From contig NZ_GG704780.1 in the NCBI RefSeq assembly GCF_000160535.1, positions 582,721 to 646,720 on the forward strand: a DNA stretch of 64,000 nucleotides, in the 5' to 3' direction. The notes beneath the pieces were generated by a model. The model was not told the origin of the DNA and made no database searches. It saw nothing but the letters and a program-made list of their open reading frames with translations. The DNA is from Hallella bergensis DSM 17361. Its GTDB lineage: Bacteria; Bacteroidota; Bacteroidia; Bacteroidales; Bacteroidaceae. The position numbers and the translations under genes were made by a program. This document shows positions 45,283 to 54,667 of the stretch, piece by piece. How positions within the stretch are numbered: the first letter of the stretch is position 1; each line of letters begins with the position of its first letter.

Positions 45283-47538
45283 TCAAAGTTTCCACTGTAT
45301 CCCCCCATAAATACCAAAAGGTAAGCCTGCTCTGACACCAGATGGGTGCCGTGAAACCATATACACTTTGTTGGTAAGGTTAACAATATTCATAGTAAGG
45401 TCTACATTTTTAATTACATGCACCTTGGTGGTAACATCTATAATAAAGTTGGCTGGAATTTTTTCGCGTTGAGCTATCTTGCCTTGTCCCGGAACCGTAC
45501 GCATGTTGCCATTATATCGCATGTTAAAGTTTATGTCAGCCCATTTGCTTTCCACACCTATCTGACCATTAAGTGCATGACGAAAGATATAAGGGATTTC
45601 ATCGCCATATAAAACATGTCCCCACGATGCACTTGTAAACGAGTTTTTCATCTTTGTATCTGTAAAGGTATAAGATAGTTGCATGGGAAGTTGGATTTTC
45701 CAATGGGTAGGTAATGGCTGGCATTGTAAAAGCAGTTCTACACCTCGTACCAATGCCCGTCCTACGTTAAACTGGTCTAAGGTGCCTAATCCGCCTTGTG
45801 CGGCAAGGTCGCTGCCCAACATGTTTGAATAGTTGTTGTTGAAACCTATCAGTTCTCCTTTGAACCATTGATTAGCATAGCGCAAACCAGCCTCTATATT
45901 GATACTGCTCTCGGCTTTTTGTCCAAGGGAAGCACTGGGCGGTGCAAAACCTTTATGTATTCCTGAGAATAATGACAGCTGGGGCATCAACTTACAGTTG
46001 ATCCCTATTCCTGGCATAATTGCTCTTGCACTATTTGGCACTTCTATACGCACCATACCCGTACGTCGCCAATCAGCTTTAGTATAATCGCGATTTAATA
46101 GCTTTACATCTTCATAACGCATTCCTGCAGTAAAGGTAAACATACCTTTTGCCCATTTTGCCAAAGTATAAGCCGATAAGGCATGCGCTGTAGTAATGCG
46201 GTTGGCCTGACTGCCTGGGAGTCCTCTTGAAAAAAGCTCCATGCGACCATTATTCATAGAGTATCCATCGTCCTGCTGGTAGCGATCCTCGCTGTCGGCA
46301 TGGTAACGCATGCCAGCCTCTGCAGTGAAGTATCCACCGTATAGCATTGTTTTATATTCCCCTTTTATCTGAATACCACGCGAATGGTACTTACGGTGGT
46401 TAGCACGCAGCATTAGTGCCTCTCCTATATAGTTAGCCTTACCTGAAACAATATCGAAGTACGATTGATTGGTCATAGGGTCGGCAAGTACATCGCCTAT
46501 CGAACGACGTTCAGCCTTGGTGTAGCCGGTACGCACCTCGTTAAGCTTGTACCAGTTTCTGAAAAAATAATTGTAATAGGCTTGCGTGGTTATATCCCAT
46601 GAGCGAACACCTTTCATGATGTATGTAGCAGAAAACTGGGAGTGGCGTGTCACCAAATTATCTTTTTGCGCTCCTGCATATCTAAAATATGGTTTAGCGT
46701 TAAAGTCCTGATCAGTAAGCCCAAGATATGTTTCGTCGGAAGTTTCGTTAGCAAATCCATACTTTAATTCTATTCTGTGATTTATGCCATCTTCTTTGTT
46801 TGTGCGTACCATCCACTTAGCTATTACGTCATTGCGCTTAAATCCTGTACGCTCGTCGGGGTCATCATGTCTGAAACCGCGAGCCTGATAGCGCAAATAT
46901 TCTATGAGAAAGCCCGTATGCTTAAAGCTTTTACCTATAGCCGTTTGTAGTTTTAGACTACCAAAACTACCTGCCGACATGCTGCACTTTATCAATCGGT
47001 CCTGAGGAATGGGGGTTGACACTAAGTTGATGGCACCTCCTGTTGTAAATGGCCCATATTGTACCTGACTGCTACCTTTTAATACTTCTATGGCATACAT
47101 ACGTGCCGCATTAGGAAAGTAATAGGCTGCTGGGGCTGCGTATGGTGCAGGAGCAGCCAATATGCCATCTTCCATTAGCGTGATACGTTCACTACGCTCA
47201 GCTTGTGTTCCACGTAAACTGATATTGGGGCGCAATCCAAAACCATCTTCTTCATAAATATTTACGCCAGGTACGCTTTTCAGCATACGATTTATATCGG
47301 TATAATCAAATTTGCCCAATTCCTTGGGTGAAAGGTAATAAGCCGAACCAGTACGGTTACGTGCTTCAAACTGACTGCCTAACATCTGGTTGGCTCTTAC
47401 TACTACTTCGTTGATCTGATGTAAAGAGTCAGTCATGGCATTAGACGTTTTAGGTGTGCCTTCGTCTTTTTGGGCATACCCAATCCATGGAGTCAGTGTG
47501 ACAAGCAGCAGAGACAGCATTTTTATTTTAACATACAT
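45283..47538 (-). CDS. FecA-like TonB-dependent receptor
   Basis: 751 residues. The signal peptide (ending LTPWIGYAQ) is followed by a TonB-box-like INEVVVRANQML, a plug (about 60-190) with NISLRGTQAERSERITLMED, GILAAPAPYAAPAAYYFP, IEVLKGSSQVQYGPFTTGGA and a 22-strand-type barrel ending GIYGGIQWKL. The APAPY...GP.T.GGAIN signature is that of FecA-type ferric citrate/siderophore receptors (COG4772 in my memory). It is the first gene of the ten-gene operon and is driven by a promoter with a palindromic operator at 47641-47689. Iron-complex or heme uptake is the best guess; the ligand is not shown by sequence. Confidence 0.9.
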   Translation of the reverse strand: MYVKIKMLSLLLVTLTPWIGYAQKDEGTPKTSNAMTDSLHQINEVVVRANQMLGSQFEARNRTGSAYYLSPKELGKFDYTDINRMLKSVPGVNIYEEDGFGLRPNISLRGTQAERSERITLMEDGILAAPAPYAAPAAYYFPNAARMYAIEVLKGSSQVQYGPFTTGGAINLVSTPIPQDRLIKCSMSAGSFGSLKLQTAIGKSFKHTGFLIEYLRYQARGFRHDDPDERTGFKRNDVIAKWMVRTNKEDGINHRIELKYGFANETSDETYLGLTDQDFNAKPYFRYAGAQKDNLVTRHSQFSATYIMKGVRSWDITTQAYYNYFFRNWYKLNEVRTGYTKAERRSIGDVLADPMTNQSYFDIVSGKANYIGEALMLRANHRKYHSRGIQIKGEYKTMLYGGYFTAEAGMRYHADSEDRYQQDDGYSMNNGRMELFSRGLPGSQANRITTAHALSAYTLAKWAKGMFTFTAGMRYEDVKLLNRDYTKADWRRTGMVRIEVPNSARAIMPGIGINCKLMPQLSLFSGIHKGFAPPSASLGQKAESSINIEAGLRYANQWFKGELIGFNNNYSNMLGSDLAAQGGLGTLDQFNVGRALVRGVELLLQCQPLPTHWKIQLPMQLSYTFTDTKMKNSFTSASWGHVLYGDEIPYIFRHALNGQIGVESKWADINFNMRYNGNMRTVPGQGKIAQREKIPANFIIDVTTKVHVIKNVDLTMNIVNLTNKVYMVSRHPSGVRAGLPFGIYGGIQWKL

Positions 47539-47640
47539 GTGGGGATAAATCTAAACTTTTATTATACTAATTTTCCTCTTCAAATACCTGTATATAAATG
47601 ATATGTGAGATTTATTTCTTATATTAGGTATTTTCGGATG

Positions 47641-47689
47641 CAAAATTACAATGTTAAAAAATATCACGCAATACCTATTATTGGGTATT
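47641..47689 (-). promoter_or_regulatory. leftward promoter with palindromic operator (copy 2)
   Basis: On the minus strand TAATTTTG (47641-47648) is a -7 box and TTG (47669-47671) the -33 element, 20 bp apart. The palindrome AATACCTATTATTGGGTATT at 47670-47689 overlaps the -33 end. On the opposite strand it differs by one base from the palindrome at 4363-4382, and the distance from the -7 box is the same (21 bp between). Extra half sites occur at 47583-47590 (AATACCTG) and 47625-47632 (TAGGTATT). Confidence 0.78.
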
Positions 47690-48056
47690 TTATGTATATA
47701 AAGTTGCTATCATCCTTAGGAGATCTTGAATTTCAGATAGTATTCTTGCACATGGTTCTTAGAGTTTTCAATAATATTCATCACATCTAACTTATTCGTT
47801 TTCCTCGATATATAGAAAAACTCATTTTTTACGAAAAAAGGATATGTCCACGCACATTGGGATTGTCTTGACAAGTTTGCCTTTATCTCGGATTACAGTC
47901 ATGCGTCATCATGAAAGGTTAATCATGTTTACAAAATGTCTTCAAATTTTCGCTGATTTGAAAATAAGATTGACTTCACTCGAAATACGAAAAACAGGCG
48001 GAGTTTCGCAAACGCTTGACTGTCAGTTATTTTAGAAAGACAGCCCTTTTTCTTCC

Positions 48057-48290
48057 TATTTTTTCACCTGCGATTGAGTATCGGACGGCATGACGGGAAA
48101 GCCTCAGCCGCCGTGCGACTGAGGCTTTTCCGCGCACCCACAAAGGCCTAACCGCCCGATGAGAAGGTTGCAATCGCAACAAACTTACGCATTTGGAAAA
48201 TGCCTGGCTCGACTATGTCGAAAAAAGATGGCGCTTTTCTCGCTAAATGTCTCGAGAATCATAGTCAAAAAACGGTAATTTTATTTTACT
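48057..48290 (+). repeat. dispersed intergenic element, copy D
   Basis: The core GCGATTGAGTATCGGACGGC (48070-48089) and the distal block ATGGCGCTTTTCTCGCTAAA (from 48227) with an A/T tail GGTAATTTTATTTTAC match copies A and B. Between them GCCTCAGCC and GGCTGAGGC-like arms (48101-48126) form a hairpin. It occupies the space between the FecA operon promoter and the IS21 element; the left part of that gap (47690-48056) shows no gene. Confidence 0.55.
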
Positions 48291-48406
48291 ATTTTTGAAA
48301 GAGTATAGGTGTAATCGGTAACTTTGAATCGTCAAAAATCGGAAAAGTAAAATCGACATAAAAATAGCATTGTACTTTTGTGGTGCTAACTACTCATTAC
48401 AATGCT

Positions 48407-49207
48407 ATGACCGAGACTTCCCAATTAAAGAAGTATCTGATGTGGTACAAAGTTAAAGAATTATTTTCAGATGGCCCAAACAAGAGTCAGATAGGCCAGA
48501 GTTTAGGGCTTCACCGTCAAACGGTGGCCAAGTATCTTTCCATGACAGAAGAAGAGTTCGTCTGCAGCCAAAGCTATGACCGTCATTACGGTCATAAACT
48601 TGACGGCTATGAATCTTATGTAGTCAACAAGTTGCGCAAGTGGCCTTTTTTGTCCGCTCCACAACTCCATGACCGCTTGAAGGAGCATTTTCCGGATCTT
48701 CCCCGCGTAACTCCAAAAACGGTTTTCAACTTCGTCAATCGCCTGCGTTTAACGCACGATCTTCCCAAGGAGGTTGAAAAAGGCTACCGCCCCTACGAAA
48801 AACAGCCCGAGACGGGCTATGGCGAATACGCCCAATGCGACTTCGGTGAACGGTGGATGAGAACACCTTTGGGGCAGTCATTAAAAGTGTATTTCCTTGC
48901 GATGTGCCTGAGCCGCAGCAGGTATAAGTTTGTCTACTTTAGCCGTACACCGTTTACGACCGCTCTTGCGGTTTATGCCCATGAACTGGCCTTCGAGTTT
49001 TTCGGGGGATTACCCCGAAAAATAGTTTATGATCAGGACAAGGTGTTTCTTGTCAACGAGAACCTTGGTGACCTGGTGCTTACCCGAGGTTTCCGCACTC
49101 TTGTCCGTGAACATGGATTTGAGCCCGTGTTCTGTCGCAAGACACATATCTGTCACAACTACGCGTACATAAGGCCCGTCATTATCGCGACAACCTCCAG
49201 TTTATAG
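48407..49207 (+). pseudogene. istA: IS21 transposase IstA, 3' part lost
   Basis: The N-terminal two thirds are intact: HTH (KSQIGQSLGLHRQTVAKYLS) and an RNase H-type core with the first Asp in YAQCDFGERW and the second in KIVYDQDKVFLVNENLG. The frame then leaves the family near 49145, just after EPVFCRK, before the third catalytic Glu. A different frame (49168-49340, containing RHYRDNLQFIARRHAAYSD and LIEAFAECFKAG) looks like the C-terminal part of IstA, and a second frame change follows near 49340. Deletion plus frameshifts make it inactive. A -7-like box TACTTTTG lies at 48373-48380. Confidence 0.82.
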
Positions 49208-49346
49208 CTCGGCGCCACGCGGCATACTCAGACATCACGCTTATCGAAGCTTTTGCCGAGTGCTTCAAGGCAGGTGTCTTCAACGGATGCAACCTGATGG
49301 AGGTAGCCGAGAGTCTCAGGATCCGTAAGGGAGAAGCCCCATCGAG

Positions 49347-49970
49347 GTGCGGACCAAACCCGATCCGGTTCCCGAAGCCGATACATCCGCCATGATCCCC
49401 GATAAAACAGACATATCCACCTTTAACACCCTTTTCGACCATAACTACTCGCAAGGTATAACCGCACCAAGACTGCGTGAACTGCGCCGGCTGGGGTGGC
49501 TCGAACAGAATTACAACCTGATACTCATGGGACCCTCCGGAACAGGCAAGACCTTTATCGCCGCAGGACTCGTGTACGAAGCTGTGGGGCAAGGATACAA
49601 GGCTTACATGGTCACGATGGAGGATGTCATAAACACCATCAAGATGAAAACGCTGATGCCTTCAGCCATGAGTGCATACAACCGTCTGCTCAAAGCCGAC
49701 CTGGTGGCCATCGATGATATCATGCTCTTCCCAGTGAAAAAAGAGGATGCCGCAGGATTCTTCAATCTGGTCAACACGCTTCATGAGAAAGCCTCACTGA
49801 TAATCACCACAAACAAGGCACCCACCGAATGGGCCAAAACGCTGGATGACGAGGTGCTGGCTTCAGCAATCCTGGACAGGTTGTTATATCACTGCGAGGT
49901 CATAAAACTCGCCGGGCAAAGCTACCGGATGGGAAATCGAAAATCCATTTTTGAAGATGACCAACATTAA
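49347..49970 (+). pseudogene. istB: IS21 helper ATPase IstB, N-terminus lost and fused to an IstA tail
   Basis: 207 residues from a GTG start. From about residue 33 on it is a good IstB AAA+ ATPase: ITAPRLRELRRLGWLEQNYN, Walker A GPSGTGKTFIAA, Walker B LVAIDDIMLF, sensor IITTNKAP and DRLLYHCEVIKLAG. IstB of this type normally has about 75 more residues before this point. Here they are replaced by a segment ending DISTFNTLF, which looks like the last residues of IstA. So a deletion joined istA and istB. The ATPase core could still fold, but the DNA-binding N-terminal part is missing. Confidence 0.75.
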
Positions 49971-50295
49971 AATGTAATCAATAATATAAACCGATAGTCT
50001 CAATTATTAGATGATGATTTAACTTTACCGAAAAATGATGATTTAAAATTTGCTTATTACAGCATAACTCTTTGAAACATAAATCAATAAGCCGTTTTTA
50101 TCCTAAACTCATTTTATACGTTTCGTTCTGTGCCCTATATAGGGGTCAAACTTGGGTTAAGAGTGAAAGTTTGTGTTATAATACCAAGTAATGTTGACTT
50201 TTGAGTTCCGTTTTGCCCTGCAATTGCTGTTAACAAAGAGCCTACTTCAAAATCTTCATTTTGAAATCCTCGAAATCTTTCGATATGAATGTGCG

Positions 50296-51162
50296 TTATT
50301 TTCGCTTTGTAGAATGGTTAAATAGTTTGTGTTTGGGGATAACTATGCCATCGCAAAATACCATTATCTCTTTACCTTTCCCGGAATTACTCGCACTATA
50401 ATTCAATTCAAAACATTGCTGTCTATATTTTGAATATAGGCTGGTTATGAATGGTACATCATCATAAGAGACAATCCACTTACAATTTGCAATCTCACTT
50501 ATAGTGTTAGCTATATTTTGATGATCTGTATCATTATAGTAATTCAGATAAAGTCCTTTACCTTTTACATAGTATGGTGGGTCTAAATAAAATAATGTAT
50601 TATACGGTAATTCATTTTTTAACCGTTGTACTAAAGAAACAGCATCTTCATTTGTTAAATGGATTCTATCTGCATAATCTGCTATACGTTGAATCCTTTT
50701 TATCAAATCTTCTTTGTTGAATCTTGCATCAATCTTATAATTTCCAGTTTGGTCATAACCGCCAATGACTCCTGCTTTCAAGATTCCTGAGCGATTAGTC
50801 CTATTCAAGAAGAATGTAGAAAAGCCTAATTCTAACAAGTCAGAATTCTCTTTATTGGATTGAATTTCTTTTTGTTCAAACCAAGTTTCAACATTTAAAG
50901 GGGTATCCTTTATCATCTTGCAGAGAGCATCCACGTTATTTAAGGCACTATACCAAAAGGCATAAATAGATATATCCTTATCATTTATATGTATGTCGCT
51001 GACATATTCATTAAAGAGCAAAGATAATGCAACGGAACCACCTCCAACATATGGTTCAACATAAGTGCCATCGAGCAATGCGTTTTCTTTGATTAAGCAT
51101 TGTACGAAATCAGCAACTTTAGCCTTACCGCCAGGGTATCTTAAAGGTGATAGAAATTCCAT
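50296..51162 (-). CDS. Dam-type DNA N6-adenine methyltransferase (MethyltransfD12)
   Basis: 288 residues. Motif X/I is seen as LSPLRYPGGKAKVADFVQ and TYVEPYVGGGSVALSLL; the catalytic motif IV is FYLDPPYYVKGKG (DPPY). This order (PGGK, then FxEPF-like, then DPPY) is that of the Dam/DpnII alpha group. It transfers a methyl group from SAM to adenine, possibly at a short palindrome such as GATC; the site cannot be read from sequence. It starts 4 bp after the ParB-like gene, so they form a tight pair. No restriction endonuclease is recognisable next to it. Confidence 0.9.
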   Translation of the reverse strand: MEFLSPLRYPGGKAKVADFVQCLIKENALLDGTYVEPYVGGGSVALSLLFNEYVSDIHINDKDISIYAFWYSALNNVDALCKMIKDTPLNVETWFEQKEIQSNKENSDLLELGFSTFFLNRTNRSGILKAGVIGGYDQTGNYKIDARFNKEDLIKRIQRIADYADRIHLTNEDAVSLVQRLKNELPYNTLFYLDPPYYVKGKGLYLNYYNDTDHQNIANTISEIANCKWIVSYDDVPFITSLYSKYRQQCFELNYSASNSGKGKEIMVFCDGIVIPKHKLFNHSTKRK

Positions 51163-51166
51163 AATA

Positions 51167-52555
51167 TTATTCTTTATTCTTTATTGATTCCCACAATTGG
51201 ATAAAAAAACTTTCTATGTTGTCCCATCCAGTAATCAAATTATCTGCTTTAGGGTAGAAAAACTCGTTATGAACATATGCATTCAATGATTCGATTGAAA
51301 GAACTGAATTTTTATCATATATTTCAGACCTTATGCCCTTTGATAAGTCTTTACTCATTGTTCCTAATTGGGTCATATGATTTAAGACTTTACCAACTTT
51401 CCCTTGCAAACTTTCACCAGAAGAACAAGCTGTAATAGCATCGTTTCTTACTATATTAAATTTCTCCAAATAGGCATCAACAGATAGTTCTAAAAATACT
51501 CTTAAAAGGACTGAAGATGCATTGGGGCATGTCTTGACCTGAACATGTTTTAGCTCCTCGAAAATTTTATTAATTTTCGGGTTGCTGATATGTAAATTCA
51601 AAGACTTGGGCACTAAAGCTCCTCTGTTTTTTGTTTTCCTGTTTTTATCCCCTTTTATTTCTTGTTTCTCGCTATTTCTTGATGCTTGTTCTTTATTGTT
51701 TTCTATATCTTGAACACTCCATTGTTCAGATGCTTCATTAGACAAATCTGGCTTTTGACTCTTGTCAAAATTATCAATATATTGCTTTCTTTTTTCTCTG
51801 TTATAGATATCAGAAACTTTGAAATCCGGATTCAGAATGTCTGTAACAACTTTTAAAAGCCCCTTAATGACTTCGGACACTTTAACCTTTGAAACTAAAA
51901 TTCCATTGTTAATTTCCAAGCCAAGGTGTTCTCTAACATATGGATCCGACATCAAACGTTGCAAGTTGGTAATGTTTAATTTAGATAATGAATCCTTAAT
52001 CGTATCAGAAACCTCTTCTTGTGATTTCAGCAAAGTGATAATTTGCAATGGAATTGATGATTTTCCTTCTGTCTTCTCCTCGAATCTTTGCTTTTGTTGA
52101 GCGTTCCAAGTGACAGTTCCGATACCATTAAGTTCTCCAGAGTGTTTACGTTTTATCCATATATCAGCTTCAGTAGGGGTTTCAAAAACAGCACAAGCAA
52201 TATTCTTCAATTCAGAAATAGCATTAGGTTTTTCTTTTTGTAATTTCTGAAATTTCTTCCTTAAAGGAGAGTATTTGTCATCTATTAGTGTCGGATTATT
52301 TAATAGTTTTAATGACGTTATTCGCCTATTTCCTTCAAGTACAACATACTTATTGCTATCTTCGTTGGGTGTTACAATAATCAAATCAACGGGGCTAAGA
52401 CCATTGGTTACAATATCGTCCACAAGAGAATATAATTTATCCCCTTGATCCTCTATCATCTTATCTATTGCTTCTTTTTGTGATGACAAAGGCTCAAATC
52501 TATAATTTTCCGTATTGACAAATAGTGATGTCAATTTTATCGTTCTTATATCCAT
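51167..52555 (-). CDS. ParB/sulfiredoxin-like domain protein with helical C-terminal domain
   Basis: 462 residues. The N-terminal domain (about 1-110) has the ParB/Srx fold signature: LYSLVDDIVTNGLSPVDLII followed by YVVLEGNRRITSLKLLNN, the box that binds or hydrolyses nucleotide in ParB-type proteins. The middle is helical and highly charged (NIENNKEQASRNSEKQEIKG region, about 270-315). The C-terminal domain (about 320-460) ends in LNAYVHNEFFYPKADNLITG, then WDNIESFFIQLW; I recall this HEPN-like ending in other ParB-domain proteins of mobile DNA. It lacks a ParB HTH, so it is not a plasmid partition protein. The 4-bp gap to a Dam methylase suggests a modification or defense module (inference). 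Confidence 0.78.
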   Translation of the reverse strand: MDIRTIKLTSLFVNTENYRFEPLSSQKEAIDKMIEDQGDKLYSLVDDIVTNGLSPVDLIIVTPNEDSNKYVVLEGNRRITSLKLLNNPTLIDDKYSPLRKKFQKLQKEKPNAISELKNIACAVFETPTEADIWIKRKHSGELNGIGTVTWNAQQKQRFEEKTEGKSSIPLQIITLLKSQEEVSDTIKDSLSKLNITNLQRLMSDPYVREHLGLEINNGILVSKVKVSEVIKGLLKVVTDILNPDFKVSDIYNREKRKQYIDNFDKSQKPDLSNEASEQWSVQDIENNKEQASRNSEKQEIKGDKNRKTKNRGALVPKSLNLHISNPKINKIFEELKHVQVKTCPNASSVLLRVFLELSVDAYLEKFNIVRNDAITACSSGESLQGKVGKVLNHMTQLGTMSKDLSKGIRSEIYDKNSVLSIESLNAYVHNEFFYPKADNLITGWDNIESFFIQLWESIKNKE

Positions 52556-52783
52556 GGCAAAACCAATACTTGTTAGTTTGTAAAGTTACTCATTTTTAGT
52601 GAAGTTAGCAGTATTTGAACAATAAAAATGCACAGAAATCTGCGATTTTGCACGATTTTGCAAGATGAAGTTTATTGTAAATCAATTCTAATCACTATCA
52701 TTGCATTGCAAAAAGGCGTTCTTTTGATTTAATGCAAGACGAGGTAAAATACAGAACTTCACTCGTTTCCAAATCGTTACTTA

Positions 52784-53881
52784 TCAAGAAACTAATCTTT
52801 GCAATCTATTCAAATTCAGCGACAAAGGCAATTCAATATGCCTGGATAGGTGGAAAGTCAAGTTCTTCTTGATACCACATATATCTGCAATCTCTTTGAG
52901 GTATGAATTGGTCTTCTGATTGCTAAGGATAGGGAAGAGCTTGCCATCACGATAAGTTTGGTGGCTATATTTACTGATGATGCGCTTAGGGATGTCGAGG
53001 AGCAGCACATTGGTCTCCACGCTTGTCTTCTGTCGCTTAGTCATAATCCACTCTTTGCCACCAAGCATCACGATATTGTCGGGTGTAAGATTAGCCACAT
53101 CAATGTAGGCTAAACCGGTAAAGCAGGAAAAGATGAAGATGTCTCGTACCAGCTCCAATCTCGGAATATTCAACTCCTTGTTGACAATCTGTAAGACCTC
53201 TTCGTCAGTCAAGAACCCTCTATTCACTGGCTCTAAGTGAAATCGGAAGTTGACAAATGGGTCGTGATGTAGTACGCCCAACTTTTGTCCCAAAATGACG
53301 ATAGTCTTGAAGGTCTTCATCGTCTTAGTGGCGGTATTAGGATTTTGCCCCACCACTGTGCGTAGGTATAGGTCAAAATCATGTATAATCATATAGGTTA
53401 GCTCCGTGAGCTTGAGGTCGCTGCGTCTGAGTTTATCTTTAAGGAACTCAGAAAAGCGTCTTTTGCAGACCTTATACTTTTGAAGAGTGGGCGCAGAGAC
53501 TGAGATACCAACTCAAGCTGCAACATCTTCATTGTGTTTGTCGAAGAGTTGCATGATGGTATCTATATCTTGTTTTTTGCCAAGATGTTCTGACTTGATA
53601 CGCTCTAACGAAAGCTCATCTGTCATTTCTAACTTGCGAAAGATGGCTTGTAAACCACTTTGGATGTTATCCAGTTGCAAGTTGGTATTCAGAGCTTCTG
53701 TGTAACGCCCTTTTACTCGCTCTTTTTCGCGATCCCATTGGGACTGCACGATGGTGATGCCAGTGGAGCCTAGTGACATCCGCTCATTGTTGAGATAGAT
53801 GCGTAGCATTACTGGCGTTTTTCCTTCCTTGTTCACATAGTTGCTGCGAAGGTAGAATGCTGTTCTGAAAATTGATTGCAT
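52784..53881 (-). pseudogene. tyrosine recombinase/integrase, nonsense-mutated and C-terminally truncated
   Basis: From a Met at 53881 (MQSIFRTAFYLRSNYVNKEG) the arm-binding and core-binding domains run to an in-frame TGA at 53513-53515; the same frame then continues without a break (VGISVSAPTLQKYKVCKRRF) into the catalytic domain. That domain has CFTGLAYIDVANL, KRQKTSVETNVLLLDIPKRI and FHLSRH, then leaves the family (ELPLSLNLNRLQRLVS) before the LGH box and the Tyr nucleophile. Like IntDOT relatives it has Ala for the first catalytic Arg (TGLA). The gene cannot encode an active integrase. Confidence 0.88.
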
Positions 53882-53896
53882 ACATTGTCTGTTTTT

Positions 53897-54476
53897 ATTG
53901 TAGCCAAGCATAGAAAGTTTACGACCAGAAAAGCTACACATTTACGGTGCTAATAACTCTCTACAACTCGCCTACAAAGTTGCACATAATTGTTTGAACT
54001 ACAGCAATGTACAAGTACTCTAAACAGACTCTCTACGTACTCTTGGCTACAATTATTTTTTGCGAGAAAAAAGTGTAGCCAGATTGTAGCCATTGGAGAG
54101 TATTTTGGGCGTTTCGGCTATCTCTGTAACTACTCTGAAGAGGTAGAGGACTATAAAACAAAAGTATCGTAACTCGTTGGAATTACGATACTTATACTTT
54201 TCGGTAGTGCTCTCTGGCGGTGCTGCCAGAGTACTTAAAGCGGAGAGAGAGGTTTATGAACCAAACTCTGCTAACTCGTTGTAATTAAATGTTCTATCAA
54301 TTTTGACAAATCGGTAGTGTAGCATTTTTGTAGCAGTATTTTGACCGCTTGATGACTACCATTCTGACTACCTGTTGAAAGCACAACTGCTCTCTTTTCT
54401 TGGGTACAAAAGTATATAAAATTGTACTAACCTACAAATCTTTGTACCATAAAGATTTAGATATTTTACTGCTACA
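53897..54476. promoter_or_regulatory. cluster of TGTAGC(C/A) sites upstream of the decayed integrase
   Basis: Seven copies of a 7-mer occur: TGTAGCC at 53899-53905, 54074-54080 and 54085-54091; inverted GGCTACA at 54045-54051; TGTAGCA at 54318-54324 and 54329-54335; inverted TGCTACA at 54470-54476. Their grouping next to an integrase gene suggests arm-type integrase or excisionase binding sites. This is part of an 870-bp stretch without genes. Confidence 0.5.
54162..54231. repeat. two adjacent hairpins and a TAACTCGTTG direct repeat
   Basis: AAGTATCGTAA (54162-54172) pairs perfectly with TTACGATACTT (54183-54193), enclosing CTCGTTGGAA. CTCTGGC (54212-54218) pairs with GCCAGAG (54225-54231). 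The loop region TAACTCGTTGGAATTA recurs about 100 bp later as TAACTCGTTGTAATTA (near 54271-54286). Such structures beside an integrase can mark a recombination site. Confidence 0.5.
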
Positions 54477-54480
54477 CTTT

Positions 54481-54532
54481 CCAGTGCAAGGTGCAAGCCC
54501 CTATATATAAGGGGACTTGCACCTTGCACTGG
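54481..54532. repeat. 52-bp near-perfect palindrome with tandem GTGCAAG units
   Basis: CCAGTGCAAGGTGCAAGCCC plus CT (54481-54502) pairs with the segment 54510-54532 over 22 bp with one bulged base and a 7-nt loop ATATATA. Each arm contains GTGCAAG twice in tandem. No T-run follows. It may be an operator array, a replication or transfer structure, or an RNA hairpin. Confidence 0.7.
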
Positions 54533-54667
54533 AGGGATTTTCTCAAAATTATTTGATTTTGTTCTGGAATGATTGTTATTACAATGTATTTTCGTTTATG
54601 AATTCTAGAAAACAAACCAATTAAATCATCCCATGTTGACATCGCTCATCATATTCATCTGCACCTA

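Larger units (their letters stand above)
48310..50061 (+). mobile_element. IS21-family insertion sequence, internally deleted
   Basis: The ends are imperfect inverted repeats of about 50 bp that start TGTAAT on both sides. The left end reads TGTAATCGGTAACTTTGAAT from 48310; the right end read inward from 50061 starts TGTAATAAGCAAATTTTAAA and continues with TCGG and AAAGT in register. Each end has two short internal repeats (AATCGTCA/AAATCGACA; TTAAATCATCA twice), as expected for IS21 transposase sites. The element carries broken istA and istB. At 1752 bp it is several hundred bases shorter than full IS21 elements. No target duplication was seen. Confidence 0.8.

Noticed and set aside
48301..50070. 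Target-site duplication around the IS21 element
   Set aside because: The bases before 48310 (AGTATAGG) and after 50061 (GCATAACT) do not match over 4-8 bp.
51167..52555. Plasmid partition gene parB
   Set aside because: There is no parA beside it and no HTH or ParB C-terminal dimer domain; only the ParB/Srx N-terminal fold is present.
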